Shown here: in pieces, positions 35,304-43,286 of the stretch
How the letters are laid out: every line of letters begins with the position of its first letter
How positions within the stretch are numbered: the first letter of the stretch is position 1
DNA from: GW2011-AR15 sp964428335
Lineage (GTDB): Archaea > Nanobdellota > Nanobdellia > Woesearchaeales > GW2011-AR15
Assembly (NCBI GenBank): GCA_964428335.1
Contig: CAYRXW010000007.1
Coordinates: forward strand, 21,471 to 85,470
Direction: 5' to 3'
Length of the DNA: 64,000 nt
The notes under the pieces: model-generated
What the model saw: the letters and a program-made list of their open reading frames with translations, nothing else
Database searches by the model: none
Told to the model about the DNA's origin: nothing
Program-made: the position numbers and the translations under genes

Positions 35304-36162
35304 CGGCGGAGCAGCAGCTGGACCGACGATGGATGACAAGCTTAAGCAAGTCATATCTATAGCACTTTCATTGCTAATGGTAGTGATGCTGCCAAACAAT
35401 ACAGTTATTGCTGTTGTTGAAGCTTATAGTGGCGTCTTTTTGATATTATTGGTAGCTTTGATTCCTTTAGGTTTACTAGCTTTAACTGCAAATGTCAAGG
35501 AGCAATGGCTAAAAGGCTTAATCTTTATGCTTGCTGGAATGGTCTTAGGACTTATGACTGGTTTGGTTTCCAGAAGCGGCAGAAATTCAAGCTTTACAAC
35601 AATCACTTTTCCGATTCTTGGATTAATCTCGGGATTGCTGATTTTTATTGGTCTTATAATGTTATTAAGTGCAGGAGTAAAAGCAGGTGCATCAGCAGTT
35701 AATGCAATGAGAGGGGGAGCGCATCCAGCACATCATGGACCAGCGCCAACTCTGACTGCGCCAGCAACAGTTGATCCTACACCAGCAACAGTTACACCTG
35801 CAGATCCAAGATTTGGACAAATAAGTAATATAATTACAGCCGTTGGCAACTTAAAAATGCTTATTGATAATTTACATGCGCAGGCAGGTCAGGATGTATC
35901 AAATGCGCATGCTTCATTAGCAGATCCTTCTCTGAGAAATACTTCATTTGCAACAAATTATACAACACTTATGGGGCAGATAAGGGCGCAAACAACTAGG
36001 GTTAATACTGCATTTACAGCTTATACAACTACAGCAGGACCAAGAAGTGCAGCATCAAGAGCAGATTTTACTTCAAACTATGCAAGGTATATGACTAATA
36101 TGGGGCAGTTATCTTCATATAATAAACAATATTCAGATGCATTGGCATCGTTGGCACACTAA
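35290..36162 (+). CDS. Four-TM membrane protein with a Pro/Thr-linked helical tail, gene 2 of the operon
   Basis: 290 residues from GTG 35290; ATG 35329 is the alternative. TM helices fall at about 20-36, 44-66, 75-94 and 105-126. A linker follows (HHGPAPTLTAPATVDPTPAT), then a helical, Ala/Thr-rich domain (about 170-290). The N-terminal VSTISGGAAAGP resembles the start of gene 3 (MSGGTTTHAEGG), so the two may share an N-terminal signal. No family is recognised. The tail is hydrophilic and may contact the coiled-coil protein encoded next. Confidence 0.65.
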   Translation: MSTISGGAAAGPTMDDKLKQVISIALSLLMVVMLPNNTVIAVVEAYSGVFLILLVALIPLGLLALTANVKEQWLKGLIFMLAGMVLGLMTGLVSRSGRNSSFTTITFPILGLISGLLIFIGLIMLLSAGVKAGASAVNAMRGGAHPAHHGPAPTLTAPATVDPTPATVTPADPRFGQISNIITAVGNLKMLIDNLHAQAGQDVSNAHASLADPSLRNTSFATNYTTLMGQIRAQTTRVNTAFTAYTTTAGPRSAASRADFTSNYARYMTNMGQLSSYNKQYSDALASLAH

Positions 36163-36163
36163 A

Positions 36164-37444
36164 ATGAGCGGCGGAACTACAACACATGCGGAAGGAGGAC
36201 ACAAGGTTACTAAGGAGCAAGTTATTGCTCATATTCAGCAGCAGCACCATGCAGTTGAACAATTTGCTGAGTTCATAAAACACCAAGTAGAACACGAAAT
36301 TCCTGAAATATTAGCACATATGAATGAGGAGGGTGCAAATGCTGACCCTGAAACAGCAAGACAGATTGCAGATTTAACGCATGAAAATGAGCAACTTCGT
36401 AGTCAGGTCAATCATGATACTACAGGCGTTAATAGGAATGATGAACAGATACATCAGGATTTTGAAAGATTAAAAACTGAAATTAAAACAATGCTTGCTA
36501 ATAAGCAAGTTATGCCTACACTTGTTGAAGAAGCTTTAGCACATCTTCGTATGATAAAGCAAGCACTGACAAATATAGGGGCTGAGTTAACAAACAAATC
36601 AGCAGCTTATGATACTATTATACAAAATTATAATTCTGAATCGAACCAAATAAATGAACTAATAAGATATATTAAAGAAGACATTTATGACCTTGTAAAA
36701 GACGATAATTCTTTAGCTGAAAAATTTATTGAGAAAATAAGTGCGTTAAATGGTGCAGATCAGCAGATTTTAGTGAATTTACATAAGATTGAGGCTTTAC
36801 AAAAACTTGTTGATAGATTACAGGATGATATTACTAATGATAATTTATTAGGTACACAAGAATTTGCAAGAATGAAAAGTGAATTTAAATTTTTAGAAAA
36901 ATTAAAAGAAAACTTTTCAGAGTTTGAAACCAACTTTAACAACATAGGAGATTCACATGAAAATAATGAGGTTGTTTATTTAGTAAGGACTGCGAAAGGA
37001 AGAATTTCAGCCTTAAAGACTTTAATTAATGAAGGAAATTTAATGGTTTATAGGGAAAATAGGTTAAGTTGGAAAGATGAAGTACAAGAACACATACTAT
37101 TAAAGAAGAATGTTAAGCAAAATCAGGAAATTTTTAAAAAAGTAGATTCCAGTTTAAAATATGCTGAAAAAGTAAAGCAAGGAGATATTAAATCCATAAG
37201 GTATTTTAGATCAGCTTTGAGTAGTTTAATAAAATTATTGGAGAGAGAAAGTGATGAACTTGTAAGGCTTGAAAAGATAATACCTAAATTAAAGACACCT
37301 ATGCAAGCTGTTGCAGCAAAATGCAAAGAAATAATTAGTGCTGTTTCAAGAGAAAGCCACGATGATCCAGGGCTAGAGCAAATTTTAGGTTTAATCTCAG
37401 AAAAAATTACTGGGGAAGTAGTTCAAGGAGAAGTGAACGAATAG
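36164..37444 (+). CDS. Long coiled-coil protein, gene 3 of the operon
   Basis: 426 residues from ATG 36164, which lies directly after the stop of gene 2; the upstream extension overlaps gene 2 and is unlikely. Nearly all of it is charged heptad-type helix (e.g. FERLKTEIKTMLANKQ; EKFIEKISALNGADQQILVN; SSLIKLLERESDELVRLEKI). There is no TM segment, so it is a cytoplasmic partner, perhaps a scaffold. It is clearly more AT-rich than the upstream two genes. No family recognised. Confidence 0.7.
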   Translation: MSGGTTTHAEGGHKVTKEQVIAHIQQQHHAVEQFAEFIKHQVEHEIPEILAHMNEEGANADPETARQIADLTHENEQLRSQVNHDTTGVNRNDEQIHQDFERLKTEIKTMLANKQVMPTLVEEALAHLRMIKQALTNIGAELTNKSAAYDTIIQNYNSESNQINELIRYIKEDIYDLVKDDNSLAEKFIEKISALNGADQQILVNLHKIEALQKLVDRLQDDITNDNLLGTQEFARMKSEFKFLEKLKENFSEFETNFNNIGDSHENNEVVYLVRTAKGRISALKTLINEGNLMVYRENRLSWKDEVQEHILLKKNVKQNQEIFKKVDSSLKYAEKVKQGDIKSIRYFRSALSSLIKLLERESDELVRLEKIIPKLKTPMQAVAAKCKEIISAVSRESHDDPGLEQILGLISEKITGEVVQGEVNE

Positions 37445-37473
37445 ATTATATTTTCAATCAGAGGTCATTAATT

Positions 37474-38181
37474 ATGGAAATAAAACTTGATAAAAAACCA
37501 ACTAAAGTAAAGATTATAGAAGGCTTTCCCGGCTTTGGGTTAATTGGGACAATTACTACTGAATTTTTAATTGAGCATCTGAACGCTGAGAAGATAGGGA
37601 CCTTTGAATTTGAGGAGCTTCCTGCAACTGTTGCAATACATAATGAAAAGCTGGTCGATCCTATGGGAATCTTTTATGACAAGAAATATGGGCTTGTGAT
37701 ACTTCATACAATACTTAATGCTGCAGGGATGGAATGGAAGCTTTCTAAAGAGATAACTAAAATGGCTGGCGATTTGAACGCAACTGAAATCATAAGTATT
37801 GAAGGTGTTTCAAGCCCACAAGTCAGTGAATCACAAAAAGTCTTCTTTTATGCTAACGAAGAAAAGAAAAAAGAACTATTAAAAAAACAAGGTCTTTTGC
37901 CATTAAAAGAGTCAATAATTGTCGGTGTTTCTGGAGCTTTGATGCTTAGGTCAAAATTGCCATTCACCTGCCTTCTTGCAGAGACAAGGGCTGATATGCC
38001 TGACAGCAAAGCAGCATCAAACATAATTAAGGCGCTGGATGAATATCTCGGCCTTGAAGTGGATTATAAGCCACTGTTGAAGCAGGCCACTGAATTTGAA
38101 GGTAAGTTCAAGAACATATTAAAACAAAGTGCAAGCACAACAAAGCAGGCTGATATGAAAAAGATGAGCTATCTAGGTTAG
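37474..38181 (+). CDS. PAC2-family (proteasome assembly chaperone-like) protein
   Basis: 235 residues of the archaeal PAC2 family (COG2047, related to PbaB). Recognised by IIEGFPGFGLIGTITTEFLI near the N-terminus, FEELPATVAIHNEKLVDPMG, and GVSGALMLRSKLPFTCLLAE with ADMPDSKAASNIIKALDEYL. The family includes ATP-independent chaperones that bind proteasome-related proteins by C-terminal HbYX-like tails; here the C-terminus is MKKMSYLG, with Tyr third from last. The start is ATG 37474, after AGAGGTCA. It follows the coiled-coil gene by 29 bases and may be co-transcribed. Confidence 0.88.
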   Translation: MEIKLDKKPTKVKIIEGFPGFGLIGTITTEFLIEHLNAEKIGTFEFEELPATVAIHNEKLVDPMGIFYDKKYGLVILHTILNAAGMEWKLSKEITKMAGDLNATEIISIEGVSSPQVSESQKVFFYANEEKKKELLKKQGLLPLKESIIVGVSGALMLRSKLPFTCLLAETRADMPDSKAASNIIKALDEYLGLEVDYKPLLKQATEFEGKFKNILKQSASTTKQADMKKMSYLG

Positions 38182-38233
38182 GTATATTTTTTTTATATGT
38201 TCTTTAGTTTTTTTTTTTGAAAACTTTTTATTT

Positions 38234-38464
38234 GGAGTCGCAATATCTCACAGGAATATAGATTCATGCGACAGTGGAATGTTTTAATCTAGCAAAGTGG
38301 TTTGTTTTTATGGAACGTGGATGAATCCTCATCGGATGAGGAAGATGTGTTTGCATCCATGAGATAATGTTTCTAGTGTAACTATTGCCCTAGAAAGATA
38401 GATTTAAGGAAGCTTCGAGACATCGATGTCCGCATTGCCTTTGTACAGCAGATGGAGCGGACTC
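38234..38464 (+). ncRNA. Candidate structured non-coding RNA
   Basis: The 350-base gap between the PAC2 gene and spt5 holds no credible gene but has several strong helices. The ends pair (GAGTC-GC 38235-38241 with GC-G-GACTC 38457-38464). Inside are TCCTCAT-CGG-ATGAGGA nested in GGATG...CATCC, and GACATCGATGTC. The segment is GC-richer than its flanks, preceded by TATA-like sequence (TTTTTTATATG, about 38192-38202) and followed by T runs. It lacks the conserved cores of RNase P RNA and SRP RNA. Strand is inferred from the TATA and from the T-rich 3' flank. Confidence 0.5.
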
Positions 38465-38531
38465 TAAAAAGGTTAGTTCACTCAAATTTTTCATGACAAA
38501 AAATAATACTAATAAAAACAAGAAATAAAAA

Positions 38532-39017
38532 CTAATAATTAGGTGTGTTCTCGTTTATCTCCTCATTATCCCTTCTGATGACTTTGACAGCATCTAGTTT
38601 CACTGTTATAGGGATTGGGACTGCTGCGTCCAAAAGTTCAACGACAACTTCTTCCTTCAGCTTGTCTACTCTCATGATTTTGGCCTTTTCCCTCTTGAAT
38701 GGGCCTGAGATGATTTCAGCGATATCATTCTTCTGGATATTGACTTCTTTCTTGACCTGCTCAAGCATGTGCTCAATCTCCTTATATTCTACAACTTTAG
38801 GTAAAACTCCCCTTGCATAAGGTATTCCAAATGCTGCCTGCTCAGCATCGCTCCTTGTCAATGCTTCTACAAAGATATATCCTCTCATGCCATGAGGCCT
38901 GACTACAGAATAAACTTCAAGCTTCTTCTTCTGCGCATTGCTGAAAAGGAAATCCATTACCTGATCTTCCCTGTTTGCTGTTGTCCTTATTCCAAATATT
39001 GTTGAATTCTGTTCCAT
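38532..39017 (-). CDS. spt5: Transcription elongation factor Spt5 (NusG homologue)
   Basis: 161 residues. The NGN domain (TIFGIRTTANREDQVMDFLF; VVRPHGMRGYIFVEALTRSD) binds the polymerase clamp. It is followed by a KOW domain (NDIAEIISGPFKREKAKIMR; EEVVVELLDAAVPIPITVKL). The ATG shares one base with the secE stop (TAATG), the usual archaeal secE-spt5 arrangement. No L11/L1 ribosomal genes follow as they often do; the candidate ncRNA lies downstream instead. Confidence 0.95.
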   Translation of the reverse strand: MEQNSTIFGIRTTANREDQVMDFLFSNAQKKKLEVYSVVRPHGMRGYIFVEALTRSDAEQAAFGIPYARGVLPKVVEYKEIEHMLEQVKKEVNIQKNDIAEIISGPFKREKAKIMRVDKLKEEVVVELLDAAVPIPITVKLDAVKVIRRDNEEINENTPNY

Positions 39018-39184
39018 TATACAAGCATCTCCCTGATTAAAAACAACATAAACCCAATGAAACCTATAAGCAAAACGCCTATTCCTGAAATCTTTAGTAT
39101 TGTCTTGAATTCGTTTGAATCAGGCCTTTTTGTAACTCTTAGTACTCTTTTGCATTCTTCAATGAAGGTTTTTAATTTTTGCAT
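39017..39184 (-). CDS. secE: Preprotein translocase subunit SecE/Sec61-gamma
   Basis: 55 residues from ATG 39184; upstream frame extension is rejected because it passes through the promoter. An amphipathic N-terminal helix (MQKLKTFIEECKRVLRVTKR) with the conserved R-x3-xTxRPxxxEF block (VTKRPDSNEFKTI) is followed by a single TM (ISGIGVLLIGFIGFMLFLI). It clamps SecY in the translocon. Coupled to spt5 by a one-base overlap. Confidence 0.93.
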   Translation of the reverse strand: MQKLKTFIEECKRVLRVTKRPDSNEFKTILKISGIGVLLIGFIGFMLFLIREMLV

Positions 39185-39310
39185 ATCGGTATAAAGCAAA
39201 AACCACAAGTTTATAAACCTTACCAAAAGAAAACCAGGTTTCCTCCTTAATTACATCAAATAAGCCAAAAGTATAAAAACCCTCAAAAATATTCCAGAGA
39301 TGATAACTAA

Positions 39311-39862
39311 ATGAAAAAAGAAGAGCTGACAAATTTTTTTAAGGGAAATTCAAAGCTCATCCTTCTTGCAGTCATAGGTTTTGTTGTCTTCCAGAAATAC
39401 ATGGTCATGATGGTCTCTTTTGTCCTGTTTGCACTCCTTGGGATTTTCACTATAAAGATATCAAGGGCAGTCCCTCATATATCTATTGAGACAGTGACGC
39501 CTGCAGCAATCCTTATGGGATATGCTTTTGGATGGAAAGTAGGCCTGATTTTTGGGATATTGATAGGTTTTATAGGATATATCAGGGCGTCCCAGGTGAA
39601 CCTGACTATTATAATATGCTCGCTCCTTATGGGCCTTGTCGGCGTCCTTGCTGACATGTTCAAAGGTATGGGGATGGCATTCTGGCTGGCATACCTAATA
39701 GCTTACTTTATTAGGGCAAACCTGTCTTTTTTCCTTATTTCAAAGATAAATTCAAACGTTGTTGAAAATATAATGCATTCGTACATCGAATCACTGTATA
39801 ACATGGTAGTTGTCATCCATTTCATGACCTTGTTTTACAGCATAATACTTAATTTCATGTGA
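39311..39862 (+). CDS. Six-TM membrane protein, paralogue A of a CBS cassette
   Basis: 183 residues with about six TM helices. Motif VPHISIETVTP, then GYAFGWKVGLIFGILIGFIG, recurs in the protein at 40391 (VPHVTLEQYTS; YIYGPVIGALSGIVLGLYGY), so the two are paralogues. The fold pattern recalls substrate-binding S components of ECF transporters or MreD-like proteins, without recognised signature. The stop overlaps the ribosome binding region of the CBS gene. Confidence 0.7.
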   Translation: MKKEELTNFFKGNSKLILLAVIGFVVFQKYMVMMVSFVLFALLGIFTIKISRAVPHISIETVTPAAILMGYAFGWKVGLIFGILIGFIGYIRASQVNLTIIICSLLMGLVGVLADMFKGMGMAFWLAYLIAYFIRANLSFFLISKINSNVVENIMHSYIESLYNMVVVIHFMTLFYSIILNFM

Positions 39863-39873
39863 GGAGGGAAAAA

Positions 39874-40386
39874 ATGAAAAAAATCTTCAAGAGCATAAAT
39901 AAGCTGATCACAGAGATACCGGTATCTGAAATCATGGTAAAGAATGTCATAAGCCTTGATGACGAGGCATCTGCCAGCGAGGCAATCGATGTCATGACAA
40001 AGCATTCCATCTCAGGTGTCATTGTGAATGGAGATAACGGAAAACCTGTAGGCATATTAAGCGAAGGTGACTTGTTCAGAAAGGTTTTCCAGAAAGGAAA
40101 AGACCCCAAAAAAATCAAGCTAAAAGAAATTATGCACCTAGGAGTTCAGACTTTTTCACCAAGTAAAAATATAGGGGAAGCTTCAGTTTTTATGAAAAAG
40201 CATAATATCAGTAAGCTTCCTATTGAAGAAAACGGAAAAATAATAGGGTATGTTACAAAGTCTGATCTTTTAGAAAAACTAAATGATATATATTACCAGA
40301 ATAGGCAGTTCATATGGCTTACTGTAATTGTGATGATACAATTTTTAATCATAGCAATTCTTATTACATCAATGTTAAAGGGGTGA
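39874..40386 (+). CDS. CBS-pair protein with a C-terminal TM anchor
   Basis: 170 residues from ATG 39874, chosen because GGAGG lies six bases upstream; a GTG at 39859 is less likely. Two CBS motifs (about 20-75: PVSEIMVKNVISLDDEASAS, GKPVGILSEGDLF; about 85-140: LKEIMHLGVQTFSPSKNIGE, GKIIGYVTKSDLLEKL) are followed by one TM helix (FIWLTVIVMIQFLIIAILIT). CBS pairs sense adenosine nucleotides. It lies between two paralogous membrane proteins and may gate or regulate them. Confidence 0.85.
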   Translation: MKKIFKSINKLITEIPVSEIMVKNVISLDDEASASEAIDVMTKHSISGVIVNGDNGKPVGILSEGDLFRKVFQKGKDPKKIKLKEIMHLGVQTFSPSKNIGEASVFMKKHNISKLPIEENGKIIGYVTKSDLLEKLNDIYYQNRQFIWLTVIVMIQFLIIAILITSMLKG

Positions 40387-40390
40387 AATA

Positions 40391-40987
40391 TTGGCACTTG
40401 TAAACCAAAAGCAGAAGGAAAAATATAACAAACTTGTAAAAAAGTATGTCAATACAAAGAATGTGCTGATTTTTGGCATCCTACTTTTTGTTTTCCTTAC
40501 ATTTTCTTCAGCATTCAAAGGCATACTTCTTGTAGCCTTTTTCCTTCCGCTCGCAAGATACAGTGTTAAAATTACGGCTTTTGTCCCTCACGTGACGCTT
40601 GAACAATATACTTCAAGCACGCTTTTTTTAGCTTATATCTATGGTCCAGTTATAGGAGCATTAAGCGGCATTGTTTTAGGGCTTTATGGCTATCTTTCAA
40701 ACGGGATCTCAAAATTCCTTGCTTTAGTCAATGTTTTTGTAGCTTCTTTAGTTGGGTTCATGATCGGGACTTTTGTCAAGACTGGATTCATGAAAACATG
40801 GTCTTTTTCCTCTTCATTTGTCCTTGGGATTGCAATATTCAACCTTATTGCTTTCATCGTGTTTTACTTTGTAGATCCGGATAAGATCCAGAACCTGACA
40901 TACAGGAGCTCGCATCTATTCTTTAACGGGCTTATCTCTGTGATATTTTTCAACCTGTTTTACATGCTGTTTAATATGATTGGTTAG
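40391..40987 (+). CDS. Six-TM membrane protein, paralogue B of a CBS cassette
   Basis: 198 residues from TTG 40391, the start indicated by GGGGTGA six bases upstream. About six TM helices. Paralogue of the 39311 protein by the VPH[IV][ST][LI]E and G-x2-[IV]G-x3-GI[VL][LI]G-x2-GY blocks. The N-terminus is basic (QKQKEKYNKLVKKYVNTKN). The three genes are tightly packed (gaps of 11 and 4 bases), forming one transcription unit. Substrate unknown. Confidence 0.7.
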   Translation: MALVNQKQKEKYNKLVKKYVNTKNVLIFGILLFVFLTFSSAFKGILLVAFFLPLARYSVKITAFVPHVTLEQYTSSTLFLAYIYGPVIGALSGIVLGLYGYLSNGISKFLALVNVFVASLVGFMIGTFVKTGFMKTWSFSSSFVLGIAIFNLIAFIVFYFVDPDKIQNLTYRSSHLFFNGLISVIFFNLFYMLFNMIG

Positions 40988-41044
40988 AAACTATATCCTA
41001 TTGAACATCTACACTTTTATATTAGTTGATTTTCACATGCCTAT

Positions 41045-41818
41045 ATGAAGATATACAAAGTCCCGCTTTATGCAGGAAACCTGAAAATAAAAAAAGGCCT
41101 AGAGAAAGGCCCTGATGAGATTGCAAAAGCTATGCAGGGATTCTATCTTAAGGAGAATGGCGTGCTTCCGTTTATAGAAACTATTGGCCTGGAAATAAAT
41201 AATTCTGATATCACAGCTGCAAATGATGTAATTTCAAGAACAGTAGATTTCCCTTCAATAATCATTGGAGGGGACCATAGCATGACCTATTCATCATTCA
41301 AGGCTTTTTCAAAAAAGTTTAAGAATCCAGGAATTATTGTTTTTGATGCGCATCTTGACTGCGAAAATGATTTCTCTCCTCCGACACATGAGGATTACTT
41401 ACGGGTTTTGATAGAGGAGAAGCACTTAAAGAGCGAAAATACTTTACTTGTCGGAATTCGGAACATGCATTCCAATGAACTGGAGTTTGCAAAAAAGAAC
41501 AAGCTTAAGATATATTCTATGGGGGAGATATCAAAAGAGGGAAAGAGGAAGACTGCTGATGCTTTCATGTCTGCAGCCAGGAATTTTGATGCACTTTATG
41601 TTTCTTTGGACATTGATGTCCTAGACCCTGCATTTGCACCTGGTACAGGATATATCGAGCCAGGAGGGTTGAGCACAAGGCAGATGATATATTTCATACA
41701 GAGACTGAAGAACCTGAAGAACATCTACGCCTGGGATCTAGTAGAAGTCAATCCTGACCTTGATATCAGGGGAATTACAGTGAGCGCTGCTGCAAAATTG
41801 GTTGTTGAGATGTGCTAA
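41045..41818 (+). CDS. Ureohydrolase family (agmatinase/arginase-like) protein
   Basis: 257 residues. Binuclear-metal enzymes of this family hydrolyse guanidino compounds to urea. The ligands are present: GGDHSMTY (His), FDAHLDCEND (D-A-H-x-D), and SLDIDVLDPAFAPGTG (D-x-D). The C-terminal WDLVEVNPDLD closes the site (E-x-NP). The length is slightly shorter than typical (about 290), with a short N-terminus. Agmatine is the most likely substrate in archaea because it feeds polyamine synthesis, but sequence does not decide. It overlaps the convergent gene by 4 bases. Confidence 0.9.
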   Translation: MKIYKVPLYAGNLKIKKGLEKGPDEIAKAMQGFYLKENGVLPFIETIGLEINNSDITAANDVISRTVDFPSIIIGGDHSMTYSSFKAFSKKFKNPGIIVFDAHLDCENDFSPPTHEDYLRVLIEEKHLKSENTLLVGIRNMHSNELEFAKKNKLKIYSMGEISKEGKRKTADAFMSAARNFDALYVSLDIDVLDPAFAPGTGYIEPGGLSTRQMIYFIQRLKNLKNIYAWDLVEVNPDLDIRGITVSAAAKLVVEMC

Positions 41819-42213
41819 TTTCTTTTTCTGTATTCTACCCATCTTACCTTCTTTTTTTCAACAACATCTTTTAGCTTTTGTTCCCTTGCGCTAAGCTTGC
41901 TTTCTCCGCTTTTTACTTCTACAAAAATAACTTCGCTTGGTTCACCTAAGTCCATACCTTTGAAGACTATGAAATCAACTGGCTTTCCGATGAACCTGCA
42001 TTCAGTAGGTGAATATGGGAAATCTGGCATGTATGGCGCAAGTTGCTCTGAAAACTGTCCAGTCAGGACTTCACGGGATTTTTTCACGCTCATTTCCCTA
42101 ATCTTAGGCAGGTTTTCTTTCCATTCCTGCTCTTTTATCATGCTTCCAATCTTATAGCCGAGCCATAGTAGGATAAGCACAAGCATGAAAAAAAGGAGGC
42201 TGTTTATTTCCAT
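41815..42213 (-). CDS. Membrane-anchored predicted endonuclease (COG4741, Holliday junction resolvase-like)
   Basis: 132 residues. An N-terminal TM helix (SLLFFMLVLILLWLGYKIG) is followed by a PD-(D/E)xK-like core: KPVDFIVFKGM (Asp), VIFVEVKSGESKLS (E-x-K), then REQKLKDVVEKKKVRWVEYR. This is the layout of the predicted Holliday junction resolvase-related family found in archaea. Membrane tethering makes a role in DNA uptake or defence possible; that is speculation. It converges with the ureohydrolase gene. Confidence 0.78.
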   Translation of the reverse strand: MEINSLLFFMLVLILLWLGYKIGSMIKEQEWKENLPKIREMSVKKSREVLTGQFSEQLAPYMPDFPYSPTECRFIGKPVDFIVFKGMDLGEPSEVIFVEVKSGESKLSAREQKLKDVVEKKKVRWVEYRKRN

Positions 42214-42291
42214 ATTAACCTGCCAGATAGGTTTGAATATAAACTTTTTGAGATAAGGCTTTTATATAACTGATAGTTTCGCATCTGAAAC

Positions 42292-42657
42292 ATGACAACT
42301 CTTGAAGAAAAAACAATGCTTGCTTTTTTTAAGGATATTCTTTCAATAGATGGAGTAACTTATAATCCAGAAGCTTTTTTGCACGAACTCAAGCCTAATG
42401 AGTATACTCTTGAATTTGAATACGGTGGGTTCAATCATACTTTAACTTATGCCAAATCCAAGTATCTAAGAAAGTTGTATGTGTTTATGGAGCCTAAGGT
42501 AAAAACTGATTCAATTAGCAAGAATCTAGTAGAAAAAATAGAACTGAATTTGCAGAATTCATTAAGCAAAAAACCAGAACTGAATAAACTTGGTTCGTTT
42601 TACCATTCATGGAACATAGCTTTGAAGGATATAAAAAGTGCGTACAAAAACAAATGA
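42292..42657 (+). CDS. Hypothetical protein, 121 residues
   Basis: Not recognised. Soluble; starts MTTLEEKTMLAFFKDILSID. A beta-like segment (NEYTLEFEYGGFNHTLTYAK) is followed by a helical C-terminus (SISKNLVEKIELNLQNSLSK). A TATA-like TTTTATATAA about 30 bases upstream suggests leaderless transcription. It is divergent from the endonuclease-like gene. No neighbour suggests a function. Confidence 0.65.
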   Translation: MTTLEEKTMLAFFKDILSIDGVTYNPEAFLHELKPNEYTLEFEYGGFNHTLTYAKSKYLRKLYVFMEPKVKTDSISKNLVEKIELNLQNSLSKKPELNKLGSFYHSWNIALKDIKSAYKNK

Positions 42658-42732
42658 TGGTTTAATATACATTTTTCTATACTAGTATAAAAAACACAAC
42701 ATTTATATACTAATTTCCTATTTAAACTGTTG

Positions 42733-43281
42733 ATGAAGAAGCCAATTATTCTAGTAGTACTTATATTGGCTAGTGCCTTCGCTAGTTCGCAGGTTGCTCC
42801 TGACGGTGAGTTCTATGGGAGTTTAGGTGATTTCCTCCTAAAGAACGGGCATGATAAGACCGCCCTGTCTGTTTACGAAGAAGGGCTCAAAGTAGAGCCC
42901 GGGAATTTGCACATTCTCAACAATCTAGGCTATTATTACAAAGATATTAACCCGACTTTAGCTATAGATTACTTTCTTTTGGCACTACAGACAGATCCAG
43001 ACTATGAGAAAGCAAGGAGCAACTTAGCTTTAATTTATAACAAGAACCTTGATTACAACAATGCAATTATCCATCTGGAGATTCTCGCTGATGATTATCC
43101 TGAGAATATCAATTATAACTATGACCTTGCAATAAATTATGCCAATAGGTTCTACTACATTACAAGGTCCACAGATGATTTGGAAAATGCGTTAAAATAT
43201 TTTAAGAATTCATATAATCTTGACAAAAGTTTCATGTTCTCGCTTCAGAATATTGAAGTATTGGAGGAAATAAGAGGTTGA
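42733..43281 (+). CDS. Secreted TPR-repeat protein
   Basis: 182 residues from ATG 42733. A signal peptide (MKKPIILVVLILASAFASSQ) is followed by at least three TPR-like repeats (HDKTALSVYEEGLKVEPGNL; YKDINPTLAIDYFLLALQTD; YNNAIIHLEILADDYPENIN) and a C-terminal helical repeat. It would be on the outer face of the membrane as a protein-binding scaffold. A TATA (ATTTATATAC) lies about 28 bases upstream. The stop overlaps a TTG just ahead of the next gene, which starts 6 bases later. Confidence 0.8.
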   Translation: MKKPIILVVLILASAFASSQVAPDGEFYGSLGDFLLKNGHDKTALSVYEEGLKVEPGNLHILNNLGYYYKDINPTLAIDYFLLALQTDPDYEKARSNLALIYNKNLDYNNAIIHLEILADDYPENINYNYDLAINYANRFYYITRSTDDLENALKYFKNSYNLDKSFMFSLQNIEVLEEIRG

Positions 43282-43286
43282 TTAAA

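Noticed and set aside
38182..38531. RNase P RNA or SRP RNA in the gap before spt5
   Set aside because: The conserved CR-I/CR-V cores of RNase P and the helix 8 core of SRP RNA are absent.
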